Origin: Cycloclasticus sp.
GTDB lineage: Bacteria; Pseudomonadota; Gammaproteobacteria; Methylococcales; Cycloclasticaceae
Assembly: GCA_016764415.1 (NCBI GenBank)
Contig: JAESRY010000100.1
Location: 2,222-8,514 of the forward strand
Direction: 5' to 3'
DNA: 6,293 bases
The notes under the pieces are model-generated. The model saw nothing but the letters and a program-made list of their open reading frames with translations. It did not search any database and was not told where the DNA came from. Below are positions 1 through 6,293 of the stretch, piece by piece. Within the stretch, counting starts at the first letter, position 1, and each line of letters opens with the position of its first letter. Position numbers and translations under genes: made by a program.

Positions 1-1154
1 TTTTGTTGTTCTCATCGGTTTTGTCAGCGGGTGAATGGTCTGGCTACGTAGCGGCAGAGTATCGAGGTTTCATTCATGCGCCGTTAGATAATGGCCAGTT
101 TGATCATAACAATGTGTCGTTATCGGTGGAGCCGGAGTTTTATCATGGCTGGAATGCTGGCAATGACAGCATTACCTTTGTTTCTTTTGCGCGTTGGGAC
201 GAGCAAGACCCGCAACGCTCACACGTGGATATTCGTGAGCTTATTTGGCTGCACGCTGAAGATGACTGGGAGTTGCAAGCGGGCATCGGCAAAGTATTTT
301 GGGGTGTTACTGAATCTCAGCACCTCGTGGATATTATCAACCAGACGGATTTAGTCGAAAATTTGGACGGCGAGGACAAGCTCGGTCAGCCAATGATTAG
401 TTTGTCTTTAATTAAAGACTGGGGAACGCTAGATATGTACGTGTTGCCCGGCTTTCGTGAAAGGCGCTTTGCGGGAGAAGAGGGGCGTTTGCGTTCAATC
501 CCAGAAATAGATGACCACACGGCGTACGAATCGGGCAGTAAAGATAAACACGTTGATGTTGCCTTTCGTTGGGGGCAAACGTTTGACGATTGGGATGTCG
601 GCGTATCGCATTTTTATGGTACGAGCCGAGAGCCAACTATTACCCCGACAACTACGGCTAATGGCGTCGTGTTGAACGCTTTTTATCCACTTATTCACCA
701 AACTGGCTTAGATGTTCAGGCTACCTTAGATGAATGGTTGTGGAAGTTAGAAGTTATTCACCGAAGCGGGCAAGGTGAAACATTCAATGCGTTAACGGGT
801 GGTTTTGAATATACCTTTGTTGGGGTGGTGGGCTCGTCAGCAGATGTTGGTGTTATCGTAGAATATCTATATGACGATAGAGGAGCGAAGCCATCAGTTG
901 CCTTTCAAAATGACTTATTTGTAGGCGGCCGTTTAGCGATGAATGATGCTGAATCAAGTGAATTGCTGTTTGGCGTAATTGCAGATTTGCAAAAAAACAC
1001 ACGTTTTTATAGCGTAGAGGCCAGCCGCCGCTTTGGTGATGCTTGGATATTAAGCCTAGAGGCGCGCGTACTGTCGTCTGTTTCAAATAATGAGCCATTT
1101 ACAGCGTTGAGTGATGATGACTACGTTCAATTAGAGTTAGCGAGACATTTTTAA
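1..1154 (+). CDS. Outer-membrane beta-barrel protein of unknown function (5' end cut off by window)
   Basis: The frame is open from the first base, so the gene begins upstream. The first visible residues (LLFSSVLSA then GEW) read like the end of a signal-peptide hydrophobic core and a signal peptidase I site, so the TTG at position 3 is unlikely to be the true start. About 375 mature residues follow. They show the alternating polar/hydrophobic pattern and aromatic girdles of a transmembrane beta-barrel, for example SITFVSFARW, LWKLEVIHRS and FYSVEASRRF. The protein ends YVQLELARHF, with a terminal Phe as in BAM-recognised outer-membrane proteins. There are no long hydrophobic helices. A conserved-looking stretch near residues 92-132 (VFWGVTESQHLVDIINQ, then DGEDKLGQPM) recalls porin-like barrels annotated only as hypothetical or DUF1302-like; this is recalled, not searched. 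Substrate and role are unknown. A weak hairpin follows the stop, so read-through into glnK is possible. Confidence 0.75.
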   Translation, partial: LLFSSVLSAGEWSGYVAAEYRGFIHAPLDNGQFDHNNVSLSVEPEFYHGWNAGNDSITFVSFARWDEQDPQRSHVDIRELIWLHAEDDWELQAGIGKVFWGVTESQHLVDIINQTDLVENLDGEDKLGQPMISLSLIKDWGTLDMYVLPGFRERRFAGEEGRLRSIPEIDDHTAYESGSKDKHVDVAFRWGQTFDDWDVGVSHFYGTSREPTITPTTTANGVVLNAFYPLIHQTGLDVQATLDEWLWKLEVIHRSGQGETFNALTGGFEYTFVGVVGSSADVGVIVEYLYDDRGAKPSVAFQNDLFVGGRLAMNDAESSELLFGVIADLQKNTRFYSVEASRRFGDAWILSLEARVLSSVSNNEPFTALSDDDYVQLELARHF

Positions 1155-1156
1155 GT

Positions 1157-1173
1157 AAACCTTAAGAGGTTTT
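1157..1173 (+). terminator. Weak hairpin after the beta-barrel gene, possible terminator
   Basis: AAACCT (1157-1162) and AGGTTT (1167-1172) form a 6-bp stem with a 4-base TAAG loop, starting three bases after the stop codon. Only two pairs are G-C, and the T run is four bases and part of the stem. It would stop transcription poorly at best. Confidence 0.3.
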
Positions 1174-1184
1174 AGCGATAGAAT

Positions 1185-1594
<410 letters not shown>

Positions 1595-2896
1595 ATGAGT
1601 AATAAAATAATAAAAAAAGGCGGCTTATTGGCCGTGTTACTTCTACTGCCTAGCTTGGCATTTGCTGATGAGTTAAATGGCGCAAACACAGCGTGGATTT
1701 TGACAGCAACGGCGTTGGTGTTGTTTATGACCATCCCCGGGCTTTCAATGTTCTATGCGGGTTTGGTGCGCAGCAAAAACGTTTTGTCTGTCTTTATGCA
1801 GTGCTTCGCTATTACGTGCGTAACATCTATTTTATGGTTTGTTGCCGGCTATAGCCTTGCGTTTGGTGAAGGCAATGCATGGATTGGTGACTTCTCTAAG
1901 GTCATGCTTGCAGGCGTTGACCGTGACACTCTGTCAGGCGATATACCAGAATCATTGTTCGCGATGTTCCAAATGACGTTTGCTATTATTACGCCAGCGT
2001 TGATTGTAGGTGCGTTTGCAGAACGAATGAAATTTTCGGCGATGCTATTGTTCAGTGGTATATGGTTATTGGTTGTGTATGCGCCAGTAACGCACTGGGT
2101 ATGGGGCGGTGGTTGGTTAGGCTCTATGGGTGTTTATGATTTCGCCGGTGGCTTGGTTGTGCATATTACAGCGGGTGTAGCGGCATTAGTGGCGGCGCTT
2201 GTGCTTGGCCCTAGAAAAGGCTTTCCAACAACGGCAATGCCTCCACATAATTTAACCATGACCATTGCTGGCGCAGGAATGTTGTGGGTTGGTTGGTTCG
2301 GCTTTAATGGCGGCAGCGCGTTAGCCGCGAATGGCGATGCGGCAATGGCCATTCTTGTCACACATATTTCAGCATCAATGGGTGCGTTAACGTGGGCGTT
2401 TATCGAGTGGAGAAAATTTGGTAAGCCGAGTGCTTTGGGCGCAGTAACGGGTATGGTGGCTGGTTTGGGTACTATTACACCGGCATCTGGATTTGTCGGC
2501 CCAGGCGGCGCCTTAATTATTGGTTTGTTAGCAGGTTTTGTTTGCTTTAACGCGACTCAATTCATTAAGCAAAAGTTGAAGATTGATGATTCTTTAGATG
2601 TGTTCCCCGTGCATGGCGTGGGTGGTATTCTCGGTACTTTAGCAGTGGCTATTTTTGCTTCTACAGAGCTAGGTGTGTTTAGTGGTTATGGCTTTGCTGA
2701 TGGCATTTCATCCATTGCCGATCAGTTCTCCGTTCAAGCGATTGGTGTTGTTGCAGTGATAGTTTTTACCGCAGTAGCAACGTACGTCATTTTGAAGCTT
2801 GTGGCGCTATTAACAGGTGGGCTTCGTGTTGATGAAGAAGCTGAGCAACAAGGTTTGGATATCGTTTCTCATGAAGAAACGGGTTATAACTTGTAA
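1595..2896 (+). CDS. amtB: Ammonium transporter AmtB
   Basis: An inner-membrane ammonium channel/transporter of the Amt/Mep/Rh family, working as a trimer. The 433-residue precursor begins with a signal peptide (KK, then a Leu-rich core at about 11-19, probable cleavage after LAFA at 24), as in E. coli AmtB, followed by eleven predicted membrane helices. Numbering runs 22 above mature E. coli AmtB, and every key position is kept: Phe129 and Phe237 (F107/F215 gate), Trp170 (W148), Ser241 (S219), Asp182 (D160) and the twin pore histidines His190 and His340 (H168/H318). The cytosolic tail keeps the pattern GLDxxSHxExxYN, reading SHEE where E. coli has SHGE; I regard this as normal variation. The ATG directly follows the glnK stop, with GAGG at 1583-1586 inside glnK eight bases ahead as its ribosome binding site. 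A run of seven A's (1612-1618) encodes the signal-peptide lysines. Confidence 0.97.
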   Translation: MSNKIIKKGGLLAVLLLLPSLAFADELNGANTAWILTATALVLFMTIPGLSMFYAGLVRSKNVLSVFMQCFAITCVTSILWFVAGYSLAFGEGNAWIGDFSKVMLAGVDRDTLSGDIPESLFAMFQMTFAIITPALIVGAFAERMKFSAMLLFSGIWLLVVYAPVTHWVWGGGWLGSMGVYDFAGGLVVHITAGVAALVAALVLGPRKGFPTTAMPPHNLTMTIAGAGMLWVGWFGFNGGSALAANGDAAMAILVTHISASMGALTWAFIEWRKFGKPSALGAVTGMVAGLGTITPASGFVGPGGALIIGLLAGFVCFNATQFIKQKLKIDDSLDVFPVHGVGGILGTLAVAIFASTELGVFSGYGFADGISSIADQFSVQAIGVVAVIVFTAVATYVILKLVALLTGGLRVDEEAEQQGLDIVSHEETGYNL

Positions 2897-2912
2897 CCAC
2901 TAGAGTATGAAT

Positions 2913-2940
2913 AAAAAACCCGGCTAGCCCGGGTTTTTTT
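2913..2940 (+). terminator. Rho-independent terminator of glnK-amtB
   Basis: AAAAAACCCGG (2913-2923) pairs with CCGGGTTTTTT (2929-2939) around a five-base CTAGC loop. Five G-C pairs form the core and seven T's (2934-2940) follow. It starts 17 bases after the amtB stop and separates the pair from the downstream glutathione transferase gene. The A run on the left arm means it could also act on the opposite strand, though no gene there needs it. Confidence 0.92.
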
Positions 2941-2987
2941 ATGCTTGATGTTTGTGTTTATGGTAAAAAGATAGGTGTAAATACATT

Positions 2988-2993
2988 AAGGAG
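2988..2993 (+). promoter_or_regulatory. Ribosome binding site of the glutathione transferase gene
   Basis: AAGGAG lies six bases ahead of the ATG at 3000, a near-ideal Shine-Dalgarno sequence and the strongest in the window. It fixes the start codon. No convincing sigma-70 promoter could be picked out in the 2941-2987 stretch between the amtB terminator and this site, although one is expected there. Confidence 0.85.
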
Positions 2994-2999
2994 AACGGC

Positions 3000-3623
3000 A
3001 TGATTAAATTATATGGTTTCCCGAGGTCAAGAAGTACACGCGTAGTTTGGATGCTAGAGGAACTGGGCGTTGATTATGAGTTTAACAAAATTGAATTATT
3101 AGAAGGTGCGGGCCAGTCTGAAGAGTATTTAAAAATACACGCGGATGGAAAAGTGCCAGCCATTAACGATGATGGCTTTGTGCTGACAGAATCAGCGGCC
3201 ATTGTGACGTATTTGGGCGACAAATTTTCAGATTCCAAGTTGGTGCCAGAAGCGGGAACCCAAGCGCGTGCAAAGTATGATGAATGGTGTTTCTTCGTTT
3301 TAACGGAATTGGAACAACCTTTATGGACAGTGGGTAAGCATACGTTTGTATTTCCGGAAGAAAAGCGTGTGCCTGAAATTCTTGACGTGGCGCATTGGGA
3401 GTTTTTGAAAGCCTGCAAGGTGCTTGAGAAAAACTTAGCGGGTAAGGAGTTTGCGATGGGCGGTGCTTTTTCTGCTGTCGACATCTTGGTCGCGCATACC
3501 TTGCGTTGGGCGAATGCCTTTGGGGTGCCCTCAGGTTCAAAAGCGTTAGATGCGTACAGAGATAGAATAAGTGCGAGGCCTTCGTTTGATAAAGTAACGA
3601 GCAGGGAAACCGCGCTGGGTTAA
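3000..3623 (+). CDS. Glutathione S-transferase family protein
   Basis: A cytosolic glutathione S-transferase-type protein of 207 residues, the usual size. The N-terminal thioredoxin-like domain (about 1-75) begins IKLYGFPRSRSTRVVWMLEE, placing Ser10/Ser12 near the usual glutathione-activating position. It has the cis-proline site VPA (52-54) and the glutathione gamma-glutamyl-binding pair Glu64-Ser65 in LTESAAIVTYL. The all-helical C-terminal domain (about 88-207) carries the N-capping box FSAVD (157-161) typical of the family. The family conjugates glutathione to electrophiles or reduces peroxides; the substrate cannot be read from sequence. A beta-like or nu-like class is possible but not established. 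It stands alone between a terminator and the promoter of the EF-G gene. No clear terminator follows, so some transcripts may run on into the EF-G gene. Confidence 0.9.
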   Translation: MIKLYGFPRSRSTRVVWMLEELGVDYEFNKIELLEGAGQSEEYLKIHADGKVPAINDDGFVLTESAAIVTYLGDKFSDSKLVPEAGTQARAKYDEWCFFVLTELEQPLWTVGKHTFVFPEEKRVPEILDVAHWEFLKACKVLEKNLAGKEFAMGGAFSAVDILVAHTLRWANAFGVPSGSKALDAYRDRISARPSFDKVTSRETALG

Positions 3624-3640
3624 ACACGAATAGCGGTCTA

Positions 3641-3668
3641 TTCAGACGGTTGTTTTCAGTGGTATAAT
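3641..3668 (+). promoter_or_regulatory. Extended -10 promoter of the EF-G2 gene
   Basis: A perfect TATAAT (3663-3668) is preceded directly by TGG (3660-3662), giving an extended -10 element. TTCAGA (3641-3646) is a four-of-six -35 match with a 16-base spacer. Transcription should begin near 3675, leaving a leader of about 64 bases. This is the best sigma-70 promoter in the window. A short inverted repeat (GTCT, ATTC, AGAC; 3636-3647) overlaps the -35. Confidence 0.8.
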
Positions 3669-3677
3669 AGGGAGTTC

Positions 3678-3707
3678 GTCCAAACAGAAATGCTATTTTG
3701 TTTGGAT
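3678..3707 (+). promoter_or_regulatory. Hairpin in the leader of the EF-G2 mRNA
   Basis: TCCAAACA (3679-3686) and TGTTTGGA (3699-3706) are perfect inverted repeats. In RNA the stem extends with G-U pairs and two A-U pairs to about 12 bp (3678-3689 with 3696-3707) around the six-base loop ATGCTA. It begins about three bases after the predicted transcript start. It is not followed by a U run, so it is not an ordinary terminator. It may stabilise the 5' end of the message, gate translation, or mark a DNA operator just downstream of the promoter. Confidence 0.6.
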
Positions 3708-3725
3708 CCTGTTTTATTAACTTAA
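3690..3725 (+). CDS. Possible 11-codon leader peptide ([11 protein letters not shown])
   Basis: An ATG in the loop of the leader hairpin opens a frame of eleven codons ending in TAA, 13 bases ahead of the EF-G2 start. No Shine-Dalgarno sequence precedes it, and a frame this short arises easily by chance. Four of its eleven residues are leucine. It is listed because its start lies inside the hairpin loop and its translation would open the stem; there is no direct evidence it is made. Confidence 0.15.
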   Translation: MLFCLDPVLLT

Positions 3726-3738
3726 CAAATGTAGACTT

Positions 3739-5823
3739 ATGACTGATTTAACCAAATATAGAAATATTGGTATTTTCGCCCACGTGGATGCGGGTAAAAC
3801 GACTACCACTGAACGTATCTTAAAATTAACCGGCAAAATCCATAAAACAGGTGAGGTTCACGATGGTGAAGCAACAACCGATTTCATGGAACAAGAAGCG
3901 GAACGTGGAATAACCATTCAGTCTGCTGCGGTTTCATGTGAATGGGATGGCCATCGCATGAATATTATTGATACGCCGGGACACGTTGATTTCACCATCG
4001 AAGTGTATCGTTCATTAAAAGTTCTAGATGGCGGCGTTGGCGTATTTTGTGGTTCTGGCGGTGTTGAGCCCCAGTCAGAAACTAACTGGCGTTATGCGAA
4101 TGAATCAGAAGTAGCACGAGTTATTTTTGTTAATAAAATGGATCGTATGGGTGCAGACTTCTACCGTGTGACCGATCAAGTGAAAAGTGTACTTGATGCG
4201 ACTCCTTTGATTTTGGTGTTACCAATAGGTATAGAAGAAGACTTTGTTGGTGTTGTTGATTTGTTAACACGCAAAGCACACATTTGGGATGACACAGGCT
4301 TACCAGAAAACTTTTCTGTTGGAGAGCCACCAGCAGACATGGCAGAGATAATAGAAGAATACCGCGAAAAGCTAATTGAAATGGCTGTTGAGCAAGACGA
4401 CGACTTAATGGAGTCGTATTTAGAAGGCGAAGAGCCATCAATTGAAGACCTTAAGCGTTGTATCCGTAAGGGCACTATCGCATTAGATTTTTTCCCAACA
4501 TTATGTGGTTCAGCATTTAAAAATAAAGGCATTCAATTAGTATTGGACGCAGTTGTGGATTACTTACCTAACCCTATGGAAGTGAAACCTCAGCCTGAAA
4601 CAGATGATGAAGGCAATGAGACCGGTAACTTCGCCATTGTTGACCCGACTAAGCCATTACGTGCGTTAGCGTTTAAAATTATGGACGATCGATTTGGCGC
4701 GTTAACCTTTATTCGTATTTATTCTGGTGTGATGAATAAAGGCGATACCGTTTTAAATACATTCACAGGTAAAACAGAACGTATTGGCCGTTTGGTAGAA
4801 ATGCAGGCGGATGACCGTATTGAACTAACTGGCGCAACAGCGGGCGATATTATTGCGGTTGTGGGCATGAAAGATGTACAAACAGGTCACACATTATGTG
4901 ATCCTAAAAACCCAGCTACATTAGAACCAATGGTTTTCCCGGATCCAGTTATCTCAATCGCTGTATCGCCTAAAGATAAAGGCGGTTCAGAAAAAATGGG
5001 TATAGCGATCGGTAAAATGATTAAAGAAGATCCATCTTTCCGCGTTGAAACAGACGAAGACAGTGGTGAAACTATTCTTAAAGGCATGGGTGAGCTTCAT
5101 TTGGATATCAAAATTGATATTCTTAAGCGTACGCATGGTGTTGACGTTACTGTTGGTAAACCACAAGTGGCATACCGCGAAACCATTACTAAGCGTTTAG
5201 AAGACAGCTACACACATAAAAAACAATCAGGTGGTTCTGGTCAATTTGGTAAAATTGATTATATTCTTGAGCCAGCAGAAACGGGTGAAGGCTATAGTTT
5301 TGAATCAAAAGTAACCGGTGGTAACGTGCCGCGTGAATACTGGCCTGCCGTTGAAAAAGGATTTAAAAAGCAAATGGCCAGAGGCGTTTTAGCTGGCTAT
5401 CCTTGCGTAGACGTAAAAGTAACGTTGTTAGACGGTGGGTTCCACGCAGTGGATTCATCAGCAGTAGCGTTTGAATTAGCTGCTAACGGCGCGTATCGTC
5501 AATCTATGCCCAAAGCAGGCGCGCAAATCATGGAACCGATTATGAAAGTAGACGTGTTCACACCGGATGATCACGTGGGTGATGTTATTGGCGACCTTAA
5601 TCGTCGTCGAGGCATGATAAAATCACAAGATGCTGGTGCAACAGGCGTGCGTATTAAAGCAGAAGTACCGCTAAGCGAAATGTTTGGCTACATCGGTGAT
5701 TTACGTACCATGACATCAGGTCGTGGTCAGTTCTCTATGGAATTTGTGCACTACTTGCCTTGTCCTAGAAACATTGCTGAAGAAGTGATCAAAGAAGCTA
5801 AAGAACGTGACGCAAAGAAATAG
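3739..5823 (+). CDS. fusA: Elongation factor G, second (EF-G2) type
   Basis: A ribosomal translocase GTPase of 694 residues, full length and unbroken. Domain I (about 1-300) has all the GTPase motifs: P-loop AHVDAGKT (14-21), switch I ERGITI (55-60), DTPGH (78-82), NKMD (132-135) and CGSAF (256-260). Domains II-V follow. The domain IV tip has FHAVDSS with His569, matching the decoding-site histidine of EF-G, and domain V contains [13 protein letters not shown] and PLSEMFGY. It is not the str-operon copy: no rpsL, rpsG or tuf gene adjoins it, and the signature [24 protein letters not shown] (split: CGSGGVEPQ, then [15 protein letters not shown]) is that of the second EF-G of Vibrio and related marine gammaproteobacteria (often fusA2 or fusB). 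In some bacteria such paralogues share translocation and recycling roles; which applies here is unknown. The start is fixed by the conserved [15 protein letters not shown]; a stop precedes it in frame and no Shine-Dalgarno sequence is visible. Confidence 0.95.
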   Translation: MTDLTKYRNIGIFAHVDAGKTTTTERILKLTGKIHKTGEVHDGEATTDFMEQEAERGITIQSAAVSCEWDGHRMNIIDTPGHVDFTIEVYRSLKVLDGGVGVFCGSGGVEPQSETNWRYANESEVARVIFVNKMDRMGADFYRVTDQVKSVLDATPLILVLPIGIEEDFVGVVDLLTRKAHIWDDTGLPENFSVGEPPADMAEIIEEYREKLIEMAVEQDDDLMESYLEGEEPSIEDLKRCIRKGTIALDFFPTLCGSAFKNKGIQLVLDAVVDYLPNPMEVKPQPETDDEGNETGNFAIVDPTKPLRALAFKIMDDRFGALTFIRIYSGVMNKGDTVLNTFTGKTERIGRLVEMQADDRIELTGATAGDIIAVVGMKDVQTGHTLCDPKNPATLEPMVFPDPVISIAVSPKDKGGSEKMGIAIGKMIKEDPSFRVETDEDSGETILKGMGELHLDIKIDILKRTHGVDVTVGKPQVAYRETITKRLEDSYTHKKQSGGSGQFGKIDYILEPAETGEGYSFESKVTGGNVPREYWPAVEKGFKKQMARGVLAGYPCVDVKVTLLDGGFHAVDSSAVAFELAANGAYRQSMPKAGAQIMEPIMKVDVFTPDDHVGDVIGDLNRRRGMIKSQDAGATGVRIKAEVPLSEMFGYIGDLRTMTSGRGQFSMEFVHYLPCPRNIAEEVIKEAKERDAKK

Positions 5824-5856
5824 TTAATTTTTGTGTTAAGTTATTAAAGCCGAATT

Positions 5857-5881
5857 AAGCGGAGAGGTTTTTTCTTCGCTT
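5857..5881 (+). other. Stem-loop in the 3' region after the EF-G2 gene
   Basis: AAGCGGAGA (5857-5865) pairs with TCTTCGCTT (5873-5881), including one G-U pair. Two further G-U pairs are possible, closing on a short T-rich loop. It lies between the EF-G2 stop and the terminator. With the terminator it could form a structured 3' end or part of a small RNA processed from the message. No promoter of its own is evident. Confidence 0.4.
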
Positions 5882-5894
5882 CAATGAGACTAAT

Positions 5895-5917
5895 GCCCTT
5901 TGGGTGCTTAAAAGGGC
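5895..5917 (+). promoter_or_regulatory. Possible antiterminator hairpin competing with the terminator
   Basis: GCCCTTT (5895-5901) is perfectly complementary to AAAGGGC (5911-5917), leaving a nine-base loop. The second arm is also most of the left arm of the terminator, so the two hairpins cannot form together. Such pairs are the hallmark of attenuators, but the terminator is longer and should win unless something holds the upstream arm in place. Confidence 0.3.
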
Positions 5918-5938
5918 TGGTTGTACCAGCCCTTTTTT
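5910..5938 (+). terminator. Rho-independent terminator after the EF-G2 gene
   Basis: AAAAGGGCTGG (5910-5920) pairs with CCAGCCCTTTT (5926-5936) around a TTGTA loop, giving an 11-bp stem with seven G-C or C-G pairs in the core region apart from one T-A. Six T's (5933-5938) follow. It lies 86 bases past the EF-G2 stop and 18 bases ahead of the next start codon. Confidence 0.92.
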
Positions 5939-5956
5939 ATGCCATAAAATAAACAT

Positions 5957-6293
5957 ATGAATGTATTAATTATTGCATCGCTATGGCCTGAGCCAACATC
6001 CTCTGCGGCAGGTCGACGGATGGTCGATTTGCTAGAGCTGTTTCACTCACAAGGCTGGGCAATAACATATGCTTGTACGGCTGCAGAGTCTGAGCATTGT
6101 TATCCGCTAGATAGCTTAAATATTAAGCAGCAAACAATCTTGATTAATAGCAGCACGTTCGATGATTTTATTCGCAAGTTATCACCAGATATCGTTTTAT
6201 ACGACCGTTTTATGGTGGAAGAACAATTTTCTTGGCGCGTAGAAAAGCAATGCCCAAACGCGATGACCTTACTGGAAACATCCGATTTGCATT
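5957..6293 (+). CDS. Glycosyltransferase-like protein, N-terminal part (3' end cut off by window)
   Basis: An open frame of 112 codons runs off the window end. It begins MNVLIIASLWPEPTSSAAGR, a beta-strand and glycine-containing turn typical of the N-terminal Rossmann domain of GT-B glycosyltransferases. RMVDLLELFHSQGWAITYAC (residues 21-40) follows as helix plus second strand. Later come DIVLYDRFMVEEQFSW (78-93) and CPNAMTLLETSDLH (99-112). The last recalls the VLDTxDLH segment of a group of gammaproteobacterial proteins annotated as glycosyltransferases, here with ETSD in place of DTxD. Sugar donor, acceptor and pathway cannot be told, and the catalytic half is outside the window. The ATG at 5957 is the first in this frame after an in-frame TAA at 5945. 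No Shine-Dalgarno sequence or clear promoter is seen in the 18 bases after the terminator, so its expression may depend on read-through or a promoter inside the terminator region. Confidence 0.7.
   Translation, partial: MNVLIIASLWPEPTSSAAGRRMVDLLELFHSQGWAITYACTAAESEHCYPLDSLNIKQQTILINSSTFDDFIRKLSPDIVLYDRFMVEEQFSWRVEKQCPNAMTLLETSDLH

Noticed and set aside
1612..1618. A run of seven A's early in amtB that fits a -1 slippery heptamer (A AAA AAA, then G)
   Set aside because: It encodes the usual lysines of the signal peptide, the zero frame is fully open for 433 residues, and no stimulatory structure was evident; it is better explained by codon choice.
2413..2896. AmtB C-terminal tail reading SHEE where E. 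coli has SHGE
   Set aside because: The surrounding tail pattern is intact and, as I recall, similar variants occur in other proteobacterial AmtB proteins, so it does not suggest loss of GlnK control.
3163..3627. A 154-codon open frame on the - strand, with a second one at 3074-3484
   Set aside because: Both are antisense shadows of the glutathione transferase gene, whose motifs and ribosome binding site are clear.
3636..3647. Inverted repeat GTCT-ATTC-AGAC overlapping the -35 of the EF-G2 promoter
   Set aside because: The arms are only four bases, too short to call an operator without comparative data, and it lacks the T run of a terminator for the upstream gene.

Overview
The window looks like ordinary chromosomal sequence from a free-living, probably marine, gammaproteobacterium. 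The second-type EF-G and the glnK-amtB pair closely resemble versions I recall from Vibrio and other marine gammaproteobacteria. The genus is inference: nothing in the window fixes it. All six genes lie on the + strand, the gaps between them are short (about 100-135 bases), and there are no RNA genes, insertion sequences, CRISPR arrays or phage parts.

Layout: (1) 1-1154 is the 3' part of a gene for an exported outer-membrane beta-barrel protein of unknown function; its start and most of its signal peptide lie before the window. (2) 1256-2896 is the nitrogen-control pair glnK-amtB, with the two genes directly abutting (TAA then ATG) and closed by a strong rho-independent terminator at 2913-2940. 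(3) 3000-3623 is a single glutathione S-transferase gene with a good ribosome binding site. (4) 3739-5823 is a complete 694-residue elongation factor G of the second (non-str-operon) type, read from its own extended -10 promoter at about 3641-3668. Its short leader carries a hairpin and an 11-codon reading frame. A strong terminator (5910-5938) follows, with an upstream segment able to form a competing hairpin. (5) 5957 to the window end is the N-terminal 112 residues of a glycosyltransferase-like protein.

Functionally, GlnK and AmtB act together: AmtB conducts ammonium through the inner membrane and GlnK, controlled by 2-oxoglutarate, nucleotides and uridylylation at Tyr51, plugs it when nitrogen is ample. 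The other genes show no clear functional link to this pair or to one another, and the terminators and promoter indicate separate transcription units. I found no evidence of a new multi-gene system. The points most worth a second look are regulatory: the structured leader of the EF-G2 gene, and the attenuator-like region behind it.
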